From Clostridia bacterium (GTDB lineage: Bacteria > Bacillota > Clostridia > Oscillospirales > CAG-272): DNA of 64,000 nt. This document shows positions 42,070 to 51,592 of this stretch, in pieces. The notes under the pieces were generated by a model that had not been told where the DNA came from, made no database searches, and was given only the letters and a program-made list of their open reading frames with translations. The translations under genes and the position numbers were made by a program. The stretch lies in the NCBI GenBank assembly GCA_017451735.1, contig JAFTNU010000040.1, positions 1 to 64,000 on the forward strand. The letters run 5' to 3'. Numbering within the stretch: position 1 is the first letter of the stretch; every line of letters begins with the position of its first letter.

Positions 42070-42106
42070 AAAATACGAACCCCGAGTAATCGAGGTTCGT
42101 ATTTTT
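42070..42106 (+). terminator. Terminator at the end of the AT-rich island
   Basis: AAAATACGAACC pairs with GGTTCGTATTTT around a short loop, then a T run. The stretch 41920-42069 holds another hairpin (AACGCCAAAACCC...GGGTTTTCGCGTT, about 41992-42029) and a repeated GTGCATCTATT (about 41926 and 42039), but no gene. Confidence 0.75.
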
Positions 42107-42183
42107 CTTTGCAAGGAACCGCTTCGATATTCAAATCCCGATAGAGGCTATAACTTCTGAAACGAACAAGGGGGAAAGCTTTT

Positions 42184-42960
42184 ATGGAAAGACTTGCGAA
42201 GGACAAATACCTTATTTTTCTGGATGTGGACGGTACGATTTTTGACGGCAAGGGCGTTCCCGATAAAACAGCCAATACGTTGGCAAGAGCTAAAGCATGT
42301 GGGCATAAAATTTTTATAAATTCGGGAAGAATGCAGTGTATCATCCCCGACGCCGTTCTTGAAAGGGTGAAACCCGACGGTATCGTTGGAGGAATGGGAA
42401 CCGCCATCACGATCGGGAATGAATTGATCTTTTCCGCACGCATGGACAAGGATGAGGTTGAATATTTGATGTGCTTTGGCGAAGAACGCGGATTTTTTAC
42501 GATCGCCGAAAGCTTTGAACGTCTTGTTATCATGAACGGCAAAGAAATTCACGGGCAAAAAAATTTTGTAAATTCCACCGACGAGTTTCTCGAAAAATAT
42601 GCAGATATGCCTGTGGCTAAAATATCGTTTATGAATGCTGTTTCAGAGGATGATGCAAAAATCCTCAAAAAAGATGGGCGTGTTGCATATGTGCATCCGA
42701 AATATGTGGAGATCCCGCTGCAAGGATGTAATAAGGCAACGGGAATCAAGACGATTTGCGATTATTTCGGAGCCGACATTAAGCAGTCTATCGCCATGGG
42801 AGATAGCACAAACGACGACGATATGATCAAATTTGCAGGTATTGGCATAGCGATGGGAAATGCCAACGAATACATCAAATCTATTGCCGATTATATCACA
42901 TCCTCTTGCCGTGACGGCGGAGTTGCAGACGCTTTGGAAGCCTTGATATTCAATAAATAG
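42184..42960 (+). CDS. Cof-type HAD phosphatase
   Basis: A 258-residue HAD hydrolase of the Cof/YbiV type. Motif I is FLDVDGTIFDG (nucleophile Asp14, acid Asp16), motif II is the Ser of INSGRMQ (about 46), Lys of the NKAT/GIKT region (about 190) serves as motif III, and motif IV is AMGDSTNDDDMIKFAG (about 205-220). A C2-type cap lies between. Such enzymes dephosphorylate sugar phosphates or nucleotides with broad specificity. AAGGGGGAAAGC precedes the ATG. Base composition returns towards the chromosomal average. Confidence 0.9.
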   Translation: MERLAKDKYLIFLDVDGTIFDGKGVPDKTANTLARAKACGHKIFINSGRMQCIIPDAVLERVKPDGIVGGMGTAITIGNELIFSARMDKDEVEYLMCFGEERGFFTIAESFERLVIMNGKEIHGQKNFVNSTDEFLEKYADMPVAKISFMNAVSEDDAKILKKDGRVAYVHPKYVEIPLQGCNKATGIKTICDYFGADIKQSIAMGDSTNDDDMIKFAGIGIAMGNANEYIKSIADYITSSCRDGGVADALEALIFNK

Positions 42961-43027
42961 TTTGCATATAAATGCTATCTGCCGTTATCGAGCTTTTCGG
43001 TTCGTGCATTCGGCCTGCTCCCATACC

Positions 43028-43071
43028 AATACAAGAAGGGCGTGCCCGGCCGGGCACGCCCTTCTTGTATT
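43028..43071. terminator. 44-base perfect palindrome, bidirectional terminator
   Basis: The two 22-base halves are exact reverse complements with no spacer (centre CCCGG|CCGGG), flanked by a T run. It lies between the convergent HAD and gluQ genes. Confidence 0.85.
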
Positions 43072-43095
43072 CTTTTTGCTTGTAAATCATTCCCA

Positions 43096-44037
43096 TTAAA
43101 ATCCCTCGGGTAAGCAGACCGCATCACGGGGGATCTTACCCCAATCAAACAAGGGGATGAGGTCGACGGGGCGCACCGATTCGGGCGACGGGATCAGCCC
43201 CAGCGCCGCGGCAAGGGCGCCGATAACGGGTGCGGGATCGGGATAAGCAGCGCGAACGCGCTCCATACAACCGTCCCCCTCCCGCTTGGAGAGCCGCCTG
43301 CCGGCGGCATCGGTCAGCAAAGGAATATGGCAGTAAACGGGGTGAGAAAAGCCGAACATCTTCTGCAAAAACATCTGGCGCGGCGTGCTGTCCAGCAGAT
43401 CGTTTCCCCGCACGATCTCGGTAACACCCGAAAGAGCATCGTCCACCACAACAGCCAACTGATAGGCATAAATACCGTCCGAGCGGCGCACCACAAAATC
43501 CGAGCAATCCCGCTCCAGATTTTCACTGTATGCCCCCTGCAGGCGATCGGTAAAGCCAAACACCTCATCGGGCACGCGAACACGGTAAGCGGGCTTCTTC
43601 CCTACAGGAGGCGGATCCCCCGCCAAATGGCGATACCAGCATTTGCGATCATACTTGGGGACGCCGTCCGAGCGATGGGGCGCCGTGGTTGCATGGACCT
43701 CGGCACGGGAGCAATAGCATGGGTAGATCAGGCCCTTTTGTTCCAGCTTTTCGAAATACGTATGATAAATTTCACTACGCTCCGATTGCCATAGCACTTC
43801 CCCGTCAAAGGTCAGGCCCATCCAATCCAAATCATCCAACAAATACTTGGTATTTTCCCCCATAAAGGGGCAACGGGCGGCATCCAGGTCCTCGATGCGC
43901 AAGAGCACCCGCCCGCCTGCGGCCTTGGCAGAAAGCCAGGCAAGCAATGCACACATCAGATTGCCCAAATGCAATCTGCCGCTGGGGGTTGGTGCAAAAC
44001 GCCCCACAACGGGTATTGTTTTCAACTCCTTTTCCAT
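43096..44037 (-). CDS. gluQ: Glutamyl-Q tRNA(Asp) synthetase
   Basis: A 313-residue paralogue of glutamyl-tRNA synthetase lacking the anticodon-binding domain. It has GRFAPTPSGRLHLGN (HIGH-like motif, residues 23-26), RIEDLDAARCP (about 47-57), zinc ligands in YPCYCSRAEV and KCW, and RLSKREGDG as the KMSKS counterpart. It attaches glutamate to queuosine at position 34 of tRNA(Asp). The gene lies 15 bases downstream of the MBL-fold gene and is transcribed with it. Confidence 0.9.
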   Translation of the reverse strand: MEKELKTIPVVGRFAPTPSGRLHLGNLMCALLAWLSAKAAGGRVLLRIEDLDAARCPFMGENTKYLLDDLDWMGLTFDGEVLWQSERSEIYHTYFEKLEQKGLIYPCYCSRAEVHATTAPHRSDGVPKYDRKCWYRHLAGDPPPVGKKPAYRVRVPDEVFGFTDRLQGAYSENLERDCSDFVVRRSDGIYAYQLAVVVDDALSGVTEIVRGNDLLDSTPRQMFLQKMFGFSHPVYCHIPLLTDAAGRRLSKREGDGCMERVRAAYPDPAPVIGALAAALGLIPSPESVRPVDLIPLFDWGKIPRDAVCLPEGF

Positions 44038-44052
44038 GTGCTCATCCTTTCC

Positions 44053-44889
44053 TTACGTAACAAAGCGAACGGTCCTACCGTCGCTGACATAGCAAAGCGT
44101 CCCTTCCTCATCGGTGCGGTGCCACAAGACGTCGGCCTCCGAAAGGCGTTGCAGCAGTGCGACATCGGGAAAGCCGTAGCTGTTATTCTTACCGCAGGAG
44201 ACAGCCACATGCGTCGGAGTGGCAGCCGCCAACAGCCTCGCACCGGTGGAATTTTCCGAGCCGTGATGCCCCGCTTTGAGAAAATCACAGTCCAGCCGCT
44301 CGGCGGGTATGGCGTCCAACAGTGCGCCTTCCTCCACAGACTCTGCATCCCCCGTAAAGAGGAACACCGTCTCTTGGTAGATCACCCGCGCGATCACACT
44401 GCTGTTATTGGGATCGGCAGGATCGTTCCCGACATACAGCACCTCCAGAACCGCTTCACCCACCGAGAAGCAGTCCCCGACCTGCGCCGTTTGACAAGGA
44501 ACCCCCGCCTGCTTTGCCGCATCCAGCACCAGCTGATATCCCCAATCGTCGCTCTCCACGGGCGAGAGGATCAGCGCCCCAACGGCATAAGTCTCGAGCA
44601 GCATGCGGGCGTTGCCGATATGATCCTCATGGGGGTGAGTCAACAGCAGGCAGTCGATCCGATCGATGCCCCGATCCTCCAGAGCGTTCTGCACTGTATT
44701 CCGCTCGGTTGCCGTCCCTGTGTCGATCATGCACACGGCATCCCCACGGGTAATGAGAGTGCAATCGCTCTGCCCTACATCGAGAACCTCCACCCGCAGA
44801 CCGTCAAAGACCTCCTCGCCGCACCCATAAAGGGCAAAAGGCAGGCAAAGCAGTGCCAACAGAAAGTAAAAAAGCTGTTTGAATGTCAC
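44053..44889 (-). CDS. ComEC-like MBL-fold hydrolase, secreted lipoprotein
   Basis: A 278-residue protein with a signal helix ending in a lipobox (FALYGC, Cys23) and a metallo-beta-lactamase fold of the ComEC/Rec2 C-terminal type: VLDVGQSDCTLI (about 35-46), the metal motif LLTHPHEDHIGN (about 82-93), FLFTGDAESVEEGALL and LKAGHHGSENSTGA. Related domains degrade the non-transforming DNA strand or hydrolyse nucleotides at the cell surface. No ComEC membrane channel is present. GTG start at 44889 after AGAGGTGAGCCC; promoter TTGCAA-16-TACAAT at 44940-44913. Confidence 0.85.
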   Translation of the reverse strand: MTFKQLFYFLLALLCLPFALYGCGEEVFDGLRVEVLDVGQSDCTLITRGDAVCMIDTGTATERNTVQNALEDRGIDRIDCLLLTHPHEDHIGNARMLLETYAVGALILSPVESDDWGYQLVLDAAKQAGVPCQTAQVGDCFSVGEAVLEVLYVGNDPADPNNSSVIARVIYQETVFLFTGDAESVEEGALLDAIPAERLDCDFLKAGHHGSENSTGARLLAAATPTHVAVSCGKNNSYGFPDVALLQRLSEADVLWHRTDEEGTLCYVSDGRTVRFVT

Positions 44890-45013
44890 GGGCTCACCTC
44901 TTTTCTGCTTCTATTGTAACACAAAAAGAAAAGATTGCAAGAGAAAAATATAAAGGTACAAAAGCAAGGGACAACCCGCCTGTCGCATAGATTGAATTCG
45001 AACAGGAGGTGTC

Positions 45014-45673
45014 ATGATGAAAATACGCATCACCCCGGGGGCTATACTGTTACTGGCCGTCCTTGCTTTCGGTCAAAGCCCTCTGTTTTTTGCCACGGCC
45101 CTTGCCGCCGCCGTACATGAGTGCGGCCACCTGCTGGCGGCACGACTGCTGGGTATTCCCTTGCGACTGCTGGAGCTGGACCTGATGGGAGCCAAGATCG
45201 TTCCTGCAAAGGCGCTTCCCTCCTATCGGGCCGAAGCACTTCTGGCGGCCTCCGGCCCCCTTTTCTCGATCGTGCTGGCTCTGCCGTTTTTATCCGCTAC
45301 CTCTCCCTTTTCCGTGGCCTTGCGCGCCGCCACCCTCTCCTTTGCACTGTTCAATCTGATGCCCATTGAAGGCTTTGACGGGGGACGGGTGCTTTTTGCC
45401 CTTCTCGCCACCCGTTTCGGTGACAGCACGGCGCGGCGTTGCCTGTTTTTGAGCTCTTATCTGTCTTTGCTCTTTTTGTTTGCCCTCTCCTCCTGCCTGC
45501 TTTTGCGTTACGGCGAGGATCCCACGCTTGCCATTCTTTCCGCCTCTCTTTTCGCCCGTCTGTTTCTCTCGCTCGGCTCTCCGACGACCGTGGGCAGAAA
45601 AAAGCGAGGATTCGGGAGGATTCGGGAGCATGCGAGAGAAAAGCGGAGTTATTCGGCGGAAAACTCCAAATAA
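45014..45673 (+). CDS. Site-2 protease (M50) family, SpoIVFB-like
   Basis: A 219-residue polytopic membrane metalloprotease. The zinc motif is HECGH (35-39) inside a hydrophobic helix, and the third ligand is Asp122 in NLMPIEGFDGGRVL. About five or six helices. SpoIVFB cleaves pro-sigma-K during sporulation, and Clostridia carry close relatives in the same role. No SpoIVFA partner is adjacent. The tail after residue 190 is basic. GGAGGTGTC precedes two tandem ATG codons (45014 and 45017); the second has the better spacing. Alternative: a general intramembrane protease. Confidence 0.82.
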   Translation: MMKIRITPGAILLLAVLAFGQSPLFFATALAAAVHECGHLLAARLLGIPLRLLELDLMGAKIVPAKALPSYRAEALLAASGPLFSIVLALPFLSATSPFSVALRAATLSFALFNLMPIEGFDGGRVLFALLATRFGDSTARRCLFLSSYLSLLFLFALSSCLLLRYGEDPTLAILSASLFARLFLSLGSPTTVGRKKRGFGRIREHAREKRSYSAENSK

Positions 45674-45737
45674 TTGCGGCAATTTCCGAATTTTTGCGCG
45701 AGATTGCGATTCCTGCGGAAAAATTTCGAAAAAACTA

Positions 45738-45766
45738 TTGCATTTTCCTATACTTTCTGCTACAAT
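45738..45766 (+). promoter_or_regulatory. Promoter of the potABCD operon
   Basis: TTGCAT (45738-45743), 17 bases, TACAAT (45761-45766). The leader holds a GGGGACGA-AA-TCGTCCCC hairpin (about 45787-45804) followed by TTT. Confidence 0.65.
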
Positions 45767-45847
45767 ATCGCTGATAGTATATGAAGGGGGACGAAATCGT
45801 CCCCTTTCGCGCTATTCATTTCATATCCAAAGGAGTATTTATGTGGA

Positions 45848-46993
45848 ATGAACAACACACTGATCAAGCTGAGGTCGATCGAAAAATCCTTTGACGGTGA
45901 GCAGGTGCTCTGCGGCATCGATCTGGATATTCACGACAAGGAATTCGTCACCCTTTTAGGGCCCTCCGGTTGCGGTAAGACCACCACGCTCCGCATCATC
46001 GGCGGCTTTGAGACCCCCGATGTGGGCGATGTCTATTTTGATGGGGAACGGATCAACGATCTGCCCCCCCACAAGCGGCAGGTCAATACCGTTTTTCAGA
46101 AATATGCCCTCTTCCCCCATCTGAATGTTTATGACAACGTGGCCTTCGGATTGCGGGTACAAAAGGTCAAAGAAGACGAAATTCAAGAGCGTGTACGTGA
46201 AATGTTGACCATGACGGGCTTGAAGGGGTTTGAAAGCCGTCGTCCCGCGACCCTGTCGGGCGGCCAGCAGCAGCGCGTCGCCATCGCGCGTGCCCTGATC
46301 AACCGCCCCCGCGTGCTTTTGCTGGACGAGCCTCTGGGCGCCCTTGACCTCAAGCTCCGCAAGGATATGCAAAACGAGCTCAAGCGGATCCAGCATGCCA
46401 CCGGCATCACCTTCATCTATGTGACCCACGATCAGGAGGAGGCGCTCTCCATGTCCGATACCGTGGTGGTCATGGCCAACGGCCGTATCCAGCAGATCGG
46501 CACACCCACCGATATCTACAACGAGCCCGTCAATGCCTTTGTGGCCGATTTCATCGGCGAATCCAACATTCTGGACGGCGTCATGCTCTGCGACAATAAG
46601 GCCCGCTTTGCCGCTCACACCTTTGATTGCGTTGACGGCGGCTTTGCCAAAAACGAGGCGGTGGACGTAGTCATCCGCCCCGAGGACGTGGACGTGGTGC
46701 CTGTGGAGAAGGGCATGCTGTCGGGCACTGTTTCGGGTGTGACCTTCAAGGGCGACTATTACGAGATCATCGTGGATGTCTGCGGCTTTAAGTGGATGAT
46801 CGAGACCTCGGACTATGTGGCCCCCGAGCAGAAGATCGGACTGTATATCGAGCCCGACGCCATCCACATTATGAAAAAATCCGAGTATTCGGGCAAGTTC
46901 GGTGACTATTCCACCTTCTCGGAGGAGATGGACCATCTCTCCGATCCCGATACGGAGGCAAGCGAAAATGAAGAAGAAACTCTCCTTTCTTGA
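45848..46993 (+). CDS. potA: Spermidine/putrescine ABC transporter, ATP-binding protein
   Basis: A 381-residue ABC ATPase of the PotA/MalK class: Walker [17 protein letters not shown] (about 37-52), Q-loop [20 protein letters not shown], signature [16 protein letters not shown] (about 137-152), Walker [18 protein letters not shown], switch His in YVTHDQEEA, then a C-terminal TOBE-like regulatory domain ([12 protein letters not shown]). It energises polyamine uptake. Start at 45848; another ATG 7 bases earlier is out of frame and better spaced from AAAGGAG, so initiation efficiency may be modest. Its end overlaps potB by 26 bases. Confidence 0.93.
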   Translation: MNNTLIKLRSIEKSFDGEQVLCGIDLDIHDKEFVTLLGPSGCGKTTTLRIIGGFETPDVGDVYFDGERINDLPPHKRQVNTVFQKYALFPHLNVYDNVAFGLRVQKVKEDEIQERVREMLTMTGLKGFESRRPATLSGGQQQRVAIARALINRPRVLLLDEPLGALDLKLRKDMQNELKRIQHATGITFIYVTHDQEEALSMSDTVVVMANGRIQQIGTPTDIYNEPVNAFVADFIGESNILDGVMLCDNKARFAAHTFDCVDGGFAKNEAVDVVIRPEDVDVVPVEKGMLSGTVSGVTFKGDYYEIIVDVCGFKWMIETSDYVAPEQKIGLYIEPDAIHIMKKSEYSGKFGDYSTFSEEMDHLSDPDTEASENEEETLLS

Positions 46994-47792
46994 GCGGGCC
47001 GCCGCGGTGCCCCATATGGTGTGGGCGATCATGTTCATTGTGGCTCCCCTGCTTTTTGTGGCCTACTTTGCCTTTACAGACGCCAACGGAAGCTTCACCC
47101 TTTCCAACATCGAGTTGCTTTCCTCCTACTCGCACATCTTTCTGGTATCGATCTGCTTTTCGCTGGTGGCAACCTTTTGTTGTCTGCTCATCGGCTACCC
47201 TCTCGCTTTTGTCATCTCCCGCTCCAAGCCCTCTACGCAAAAGCTCCTGACCGTGCTTTTGATGCTCCCCATGTGGATCAGCCTGCTCATCCGCACCTAC
47301 TCGCTGATGACCCTGTTGGATAACGGCGGTCTGGTGAACTCCTTGCTGACCGCACTGGGCTTTGAGCCCGTCACCATGGTCGGCACGGGCGGTGCCGTGA
47401 TCCTTGGTATGATCTATGACTTTTTGCCCTATATGGTTCTGCCCATCTATACCTCTATGCAGAAAATGGATCACCGCTATCTGGAGGCGGCGGCAGACCT
47501 TGGCTGCAATAGCTTTCAGACCATGTTTCGGGTGGTGCTCCCGCTGACGGCACCCGGGATCCTGTCGGGCATCACCATGGTGTTTGTCCCCTCGATCTCC
47601 ACCTTCTATATTTCCCAGAAGCTGGGCGGCGGCAACTTTGACTTGATCGGCGACACCATCGAGCGACAGTTCAAGTATCCCTCCACCTATCATGTAGGCG
47701 CGGCGCTGTCCTTGGTGATGATGATCCTGATTCTGATCTCGGTGGCAGTGATGAACCGTTTCTCCGACCAGGAAGGAGAGATGATCGTATGA
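46968..47792 (+). CDS. potB: Spermidine/putrescine ABC transporter, permease 1
   Basis: A 274-residue permease with about six helices and the EAA coupling loop [25 protein letters not shown] (shown by residues near 185-209). [16 protein letters not shown] is typical of PotB. Start 46968 chosen at [12 protein letters not shown] after GGAGGCAAGCG; it overlaps the potA end. The stop overlaps potC by ATGA. Confidence 0.92.
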   Translation: MKKKLSFLERAAAVPHMVWAIMFIVAPLLFVAYFAFTDANGSFTLSNIELLSSYSHIFLVSICFSLVATFCCLLIGYPLAFVISRSKPSTQKLLTVLLMLPMWISLLIRTYSLMTLLDNGGLVNSLLTALGFEPVTMVGTGGAVILGMIYDFLPYMVLPIYTSMQKMDHRYLEAAADLGCNSFQTMFRVVLPLTAPGILSGITMVFVPSISTFYISQKLGGGNFDLIGDTIERQFKYPSTYHVGAALSLVMMILILISVAVMNRFSDQEGEMIV

Positions 47793-48604
47793 AGATTCTT
47801 TCCCGCACCTATATGTGGCTGGTCTTTGCCCTTTTGTACGCACCGATCCTGGTACTGGTGGTCTTTTCCTTCAACGAGGGCGGTTCCCTTTCCTCCTATA
47901 CCGGCTTTTCCTTTCGTTGGTACGGGGAGCTGTTCCGTGACAGCGTAGCGCTCCAATCCTTGAAAAACTCGTTGTTTCTGGCCGTTGGATCGGCCACACT
48001 GGCCACGGTGATCGGTACCTTTGCCGCCCTTGGCCTTGACCGTATGCGCAACCGCTATGTCAAGGGGGCGGTCAACGCCGTGACCAACATCCCGATGATG
48101 AACCCCGATATCGTTACCGGCGTTTCCATGATGCTCCTTTTTGTGGCCTTGGCAGGGATCCTGAACATTTCCGATATTTTGGGACGCTGGACCATGCTCA
48201 TCGCCCACACCACCTTCAGCCTGCCTTATGTGATCCTCTCTGTCCTCCCCCGCTTCCGTCAGTTTGACAAATCCCTGCGGGAGGCGGCCCTGGATCTTGG
48301 TTGCACCCCCGCACAGTCCTTTTTCAAGGTGGAGCTCCCCCAGATTCTGCCCGGCGTGATCTCGGGCTTTATCATGGGCTTTACCCTGTCGCTGGACGAT
48401 TTCGTCATCAGCCACTTCGTCAGCTCCCCCGACTTCCAGACCCTGCCCCTTTATATCTACAATCAGACGGCGCACAATGTGAAATACAGCATGTACGCCC
48501 TTTGCACCCTGATCATCGTCGCCATTCTGGCACTGCTGCTTTTGGTCAACTTCGCAGGCGGCATCGGTGACCGTACCAAACGGCGGAAGGAGGCGGTAAA
48601 ATGA
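47789..48604 (+). CDS. potC: Spermidine/putrescine ABC transporter, permease 2
   Basis: A 271-residue permease. It begins YMWLVFALLYAPILVLVVFS and has a FSFRWYGELF element after helix 1, both typical of PotC, plus the EAA loop EAALDLGCTPAQSFFKVELP (about 166-185). It pairs with PotB to form the membrane channel. Both ends overlap neighbours by 4 bases (ATGA), so the four pot genes are tightly coupled. Confidence 0.93.
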   Translation: MKILSRTYMWLVFALLYAPILVLVVFSFNEGGSLSSYTGFSFRWYGELFRDSVALQSLKNSLFLAVGSATLATVIGTFAALGLDRMRNRYVKGAVNAVTNIPMMNPDIVTGVSMMLLFVALAGILNISDILGRWTMLIAHTTFSLPYVILSVLPRFRQFDKSLREAALDLGCTPAQSFFKVELPQILPGVISGFIMGFTLSLDDFVISHFVSSPDFQTLPLYIYNQTAHNVKYSMYALCTLIIVAILALLLLVNFAGGIGDRTKRRKEAVK

Positions 48605-49842
48605 AAAAATTTCTGACAACGCTATTGATTTTTTCTCTCCTTACCCTCTCTCTTCCTCTCTTTGCATCCTGTGGCGGCAGTGACGGGGCCGTGACCCTTT
48701 ATGTCTACAACTGGGGCGAATATATCTCCGACGGCTCGGAGGGCTCCCCGGATGTGAACGCCGCTTTTGAGGATTGGTACAAGGAAACCTACGGCGTGAC
48801 TGTCAAGGTCAACTATTCCACCTTCTCCTCCAATGAGGATATGTATGCCAAGCTCAACAGCGGCGCCTCCCACTATGATGTGGTGGTCCCCTCGGATTAC
48901 ATGGTGGCACGTATGATCGAGGAGGGGATGCTTCGCAAGCTGAACAAGGAAAACATCCCCAACGTGCAGTATATCGACATGGCATCCATGTTTGGCAACG
49001 AAAACCCTTATTATGACCCCGAAAACGCCTATTCCGTTCCCTACACCTACGGCACGGTGGGTATCATCTATAACACCACTATGGTGGATGAGGCCGATAT
49101 CGGCTCCTGGGACATCATGTGGAACGAAAAATACGAGGGCAACATTCTGCAGTTCAATAACTCACGCGATGCCTTCGCCACGGCGCTTTTCAAGCTGGGC
49201 TATGATGTGAACACCGAAAACGAAGCCGAATGGCGGGAAGCCCTGTCGCTACTGATGACACAGAAGCCCATTGTTCAGGGCTATGTCATGGACGAAATCT
49301 TTAACAAGATGGAAAACGGCTCCGCCGCCATCGCCCCTTACTATGCCGGAGATTTCTTTACCATGTACGAGGATAACGAGGATCTTGCCTTCTTCTACCC
49401 CGAGGAGGGCACCAACGTATTTGTGGATGCCATGTGTGTGCCCACATCCTCACAGAACCCCGAAATTGCAGAACGGTATATCGATTTTATGCTCAGCGAG
49501 GAGGCGGCCATCGCCAACGCAGAGTATATCTGTTATGCCTCCCCCAACAAGCTGGTCACCCAAAACGAGGAGTACCGCGCCGCCATGGAGGAGCTGCACC
49601 CCGATGCCATGGAGATCCTTTACGGCACCGACGGGATCGATATGCAGTTTTATGAGAACCTGCCCACCGAGCGGTTGATGCTGCTCAACGAGCTGTGGGA
49701 GGATTTGAAAATCGAAAGCTCGATCAATGTATCGATCATCGTCATGGCCTGTCTGATCGTTGGCGGCTGTGCGGCTGCGGGCATCTTCTTCTTTGTCCGC
49801 AAGCGCAGACGCAAGCGCTATATCGACGGCCTTTGGAATTAA
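48601..49842 (+). CDS. potD: Spermidine/putrescine-binding lipoprotein with a C-terminal membrane helix
   Basis: A 413-residue PotD-type binding protein. Signal peptide and lipobox LFASC (Cys24) are followed by the mature start VTLYVYNWGEYIS, VVVPSDYMVARMIEEG and VPYTYGTVGIIYNT, all characteristic of polyamine-binding PotD/PotF. After the normal fold, residues about 376-398 form an extra membrane helix (NVSIIVMACLIVGGCAAAGI) with a very basic tail (RKRRRKR). The protein should therefore be anchored twice. Last gene of potABCD, followed by a strong terminator. Confidence 0.93.
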   Translation: MKKFLTTLLIFSLLTLSLPLFASCGGSDGAVTLYVYNWGEYISDGSEGSPDVNAAFEDWYKETYGVTVKVNYSTFSSNEDMYAKLNSGASHYDVVVPSDYMVARMIEEGMLRKLNKENIPNVQYIDMASMFGNENPYYDPENAYSVPYTYGTVGIIYNTTMVDEADIGSWDIMWNEKYEGNILQFNNSRDAFATALFKLGYDVNTENEAEWREALSLLMTQKPIVQGYVMDEIFNKMENGSAAIAPYYAGDFFTMYEDNEDLAFFYPEEGTNVFVDAMCVPTSSQNPEIAERYIDFMLSEEAAIANAEYICYASPNKLVTQNEEYRAAMEELHPDAMEILYGTDGIDMQFYENLPTERLMLLNELWEDLKIESSINVSIIVMACLIVGGCAAAGIFFFVRKRRRKRYIDGLWN

Positions 49843-49885
49843 AAAAGAGGGCCGCACTTACAATGTAAGTGCGGCCCTCTTTTTT
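49841..49885. terminator. potABCD terminator
   Basis: A perfect 21-base stem (from AAAAAAGAGGGCCGCACTTA at 49841) with a 3-base loop. The right arm ends in six T and the left arm begins with six A, so it works both ways. Confidence 0.92.
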
Positions 49886-49891
49886 AATTGT

Positions 49892-51477
49892 GATGCAGTC
49901 GGCGGCGATATCCACCACCTTTCTCTCACTGCTCACCAATAGCTGTTTGGCACGGGTCAGCCGCTTCTCGTTCCGATATTCCAGAACCGTAATGCCGGTC
50001 TGCTGCTTAAAAAAATGACAGAGATAATAGCGGCTCATGCAAAAGTGCTCCGCCATCTCACCAAGGGAAAGCTCCTCGGTCAGGTGCTCATCCACCCAAC
50101 GGGTGATGCGTTCTACCGTGGGGTGCACAGGCTCGGGCGTCCCCGCCATTTCGCGAATGGCGGACACGATCTCGGTCAGCAGGCCGTCATCGTCACACCC
50201 GCCTGCCGTAAATACGGCGATCCTTTGATCTACACGGTCCAGCGCGCATTTGTGTAAGCTGTCACATTGGGGAACATAGCAATCGAAAATGCGGTTGATG
50301 CGCTCCTCTCCCTCGTATTTTTTCATAAGATGCGCCGCATATTCTCTGTCAGAATACAGGTGGGGATCTCCGTAAGGGTTCTTGTTTTCCCCGGTGTAGG
50401 CGCCCAGCTTTGAAACGATATGTCCCAAAAAACTGCCACCGTCAACGAGTTTTCCTTGCAAAATGTCATGCTCGGTGATGCGGCTGAGCAGAATCTCACG
50501 GGCATAGCCCAGGGCCTCGGAAAGGCTCTTGCGAAATCCTCCACGCTCCCGATCATAGGTGATATACAGGTAGCCGTCATCCCCTTCCGCCACATCGGGA
50601 TAGGAGACCTTATCCCGGGCATCCAGCAGCAGCTTGGCACACCAGGTCTTACCCTCATCCTCGGAAAGCAGAGCGGTCAGATTGTTACGCCCCGTAAAGT
50701 CCACATGATTGATCAAAAGGATGCGCCCCGACCTGAGGCGACGGATGTGAAAGCGGGAGGAAGGACCGCCAAGACCGCTGTCCGTACCTTGACTCCAGGT
50801 ATGGCCGCGATCGGAGGAATAGGAGACACCGATACCGGAATAGGTGCGTACCAGCATCATGAGCCGTCCGTCCTTCAACTCGATGACCATATGCTCATCA
50901 AAAGAGCGGTTGGGCACATCGGCACCTCCAAGGCGGATAAAGCTTGCACCGTTGTCGCTTGTTTTTTATAGACGAAGGAGCCCTTCTCCGGCGTCTTGCT
51001 GTCAAATCGGGGCGGGAGAGACCGCACGCCATGGTTCCACACCGCCAAGGGAAAGAGCCATTCCCCCGAGGACAGAGCAATGGGCTTGTTCATCATAATG
51101 TCGTGCCCGATAAAAAATTCCTTCCCCCACACCAACTCGTCGGCATCGGGATCGTCGCAGATGACACCCCAGAGCCCATCATTGGGGCAGATCGCAAAGG
51201 TAAACCACAAGCGTCCCAGCGGATCGATCCAAAGGCAGGGATCATAGCAACGGTGATCGGCCAGCTCCGCCACGGCAATGGGCTCGCCAAAGCTTTTGCC
51301 GTCACGGGATTCCACCAGCACACAATAGTTACCGATCTCCTCTCTGGTGCCACCGGAATAAAAGGTGATAAAGACCCGCCCTTTTTTGGTTACCTCAACA
51401 CTCGGGATCCCCTGCCAGATGCGGTTGCCGGTGGTATAATGACGCAATTTTTCTTTGTCGGTGATCAACATATTCAT
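49892..51477 (-). pseudogene. Sialidase-like protein fused to AraC-type DNA-binding domain, frameshifted and 3'-truncated
   Basis: Reading leftwards from ATG 51477 (after GGGGAGGATTGCATC) the first 170 or so residues give a BNR/sialidase-like beta-propeller start (GRVFITFYSGGTREEIGNY, LVESRDGKSFGEP). At the A6 tract (50962-50967) the frame is lost. A one-base backward shift restores FVYKKTSDNGASFIRLGG and the rest of the propeller with Asp boxes (SSDRGHTW, SEDEGKTW). Then an AraC-type region follows (VDEHLTEELSLGEMAEHFCM and SRYYLCHFFKQQTG). The second helix-turn-helix breaks off at VVDIAADC, near 49895, and the frame continues through the potD terminator to about 49742 without a natural stop. 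Two lesions argue for a dying gene; programmed slippage on A6 is an alternative for the first only. Confidence 0.7.
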
Positions 51478-51550
51478 GATGCAATCCTCCCCTTTGACAT
51501 TCTGCCTTCATTATAACCGAGCCACGGGAAAAATGCTATAACAATATTGC

Positions 51551-51589
51551 GCAACCCGCCACTCGCCAATTTGGCGGGCGGCGGGTTGC
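51551..51589 (-). terminator. Terminator after the alpha-galactosidase gene
   Basis: GCAACCCGCC pairs with GGCGGGTTGC, with an inner CGCCAATTTGGCG palindrome. The T run on the minus strand is weak. Confidence 0.6.
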
Positions 51590-51592
51590 GTC

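Noticed and set aside
45956-47038. 360-codon open frame antisense to potA
   Set aside because: Same shadow effect; potA is an unambiguous ABC ATPase on the other strand.
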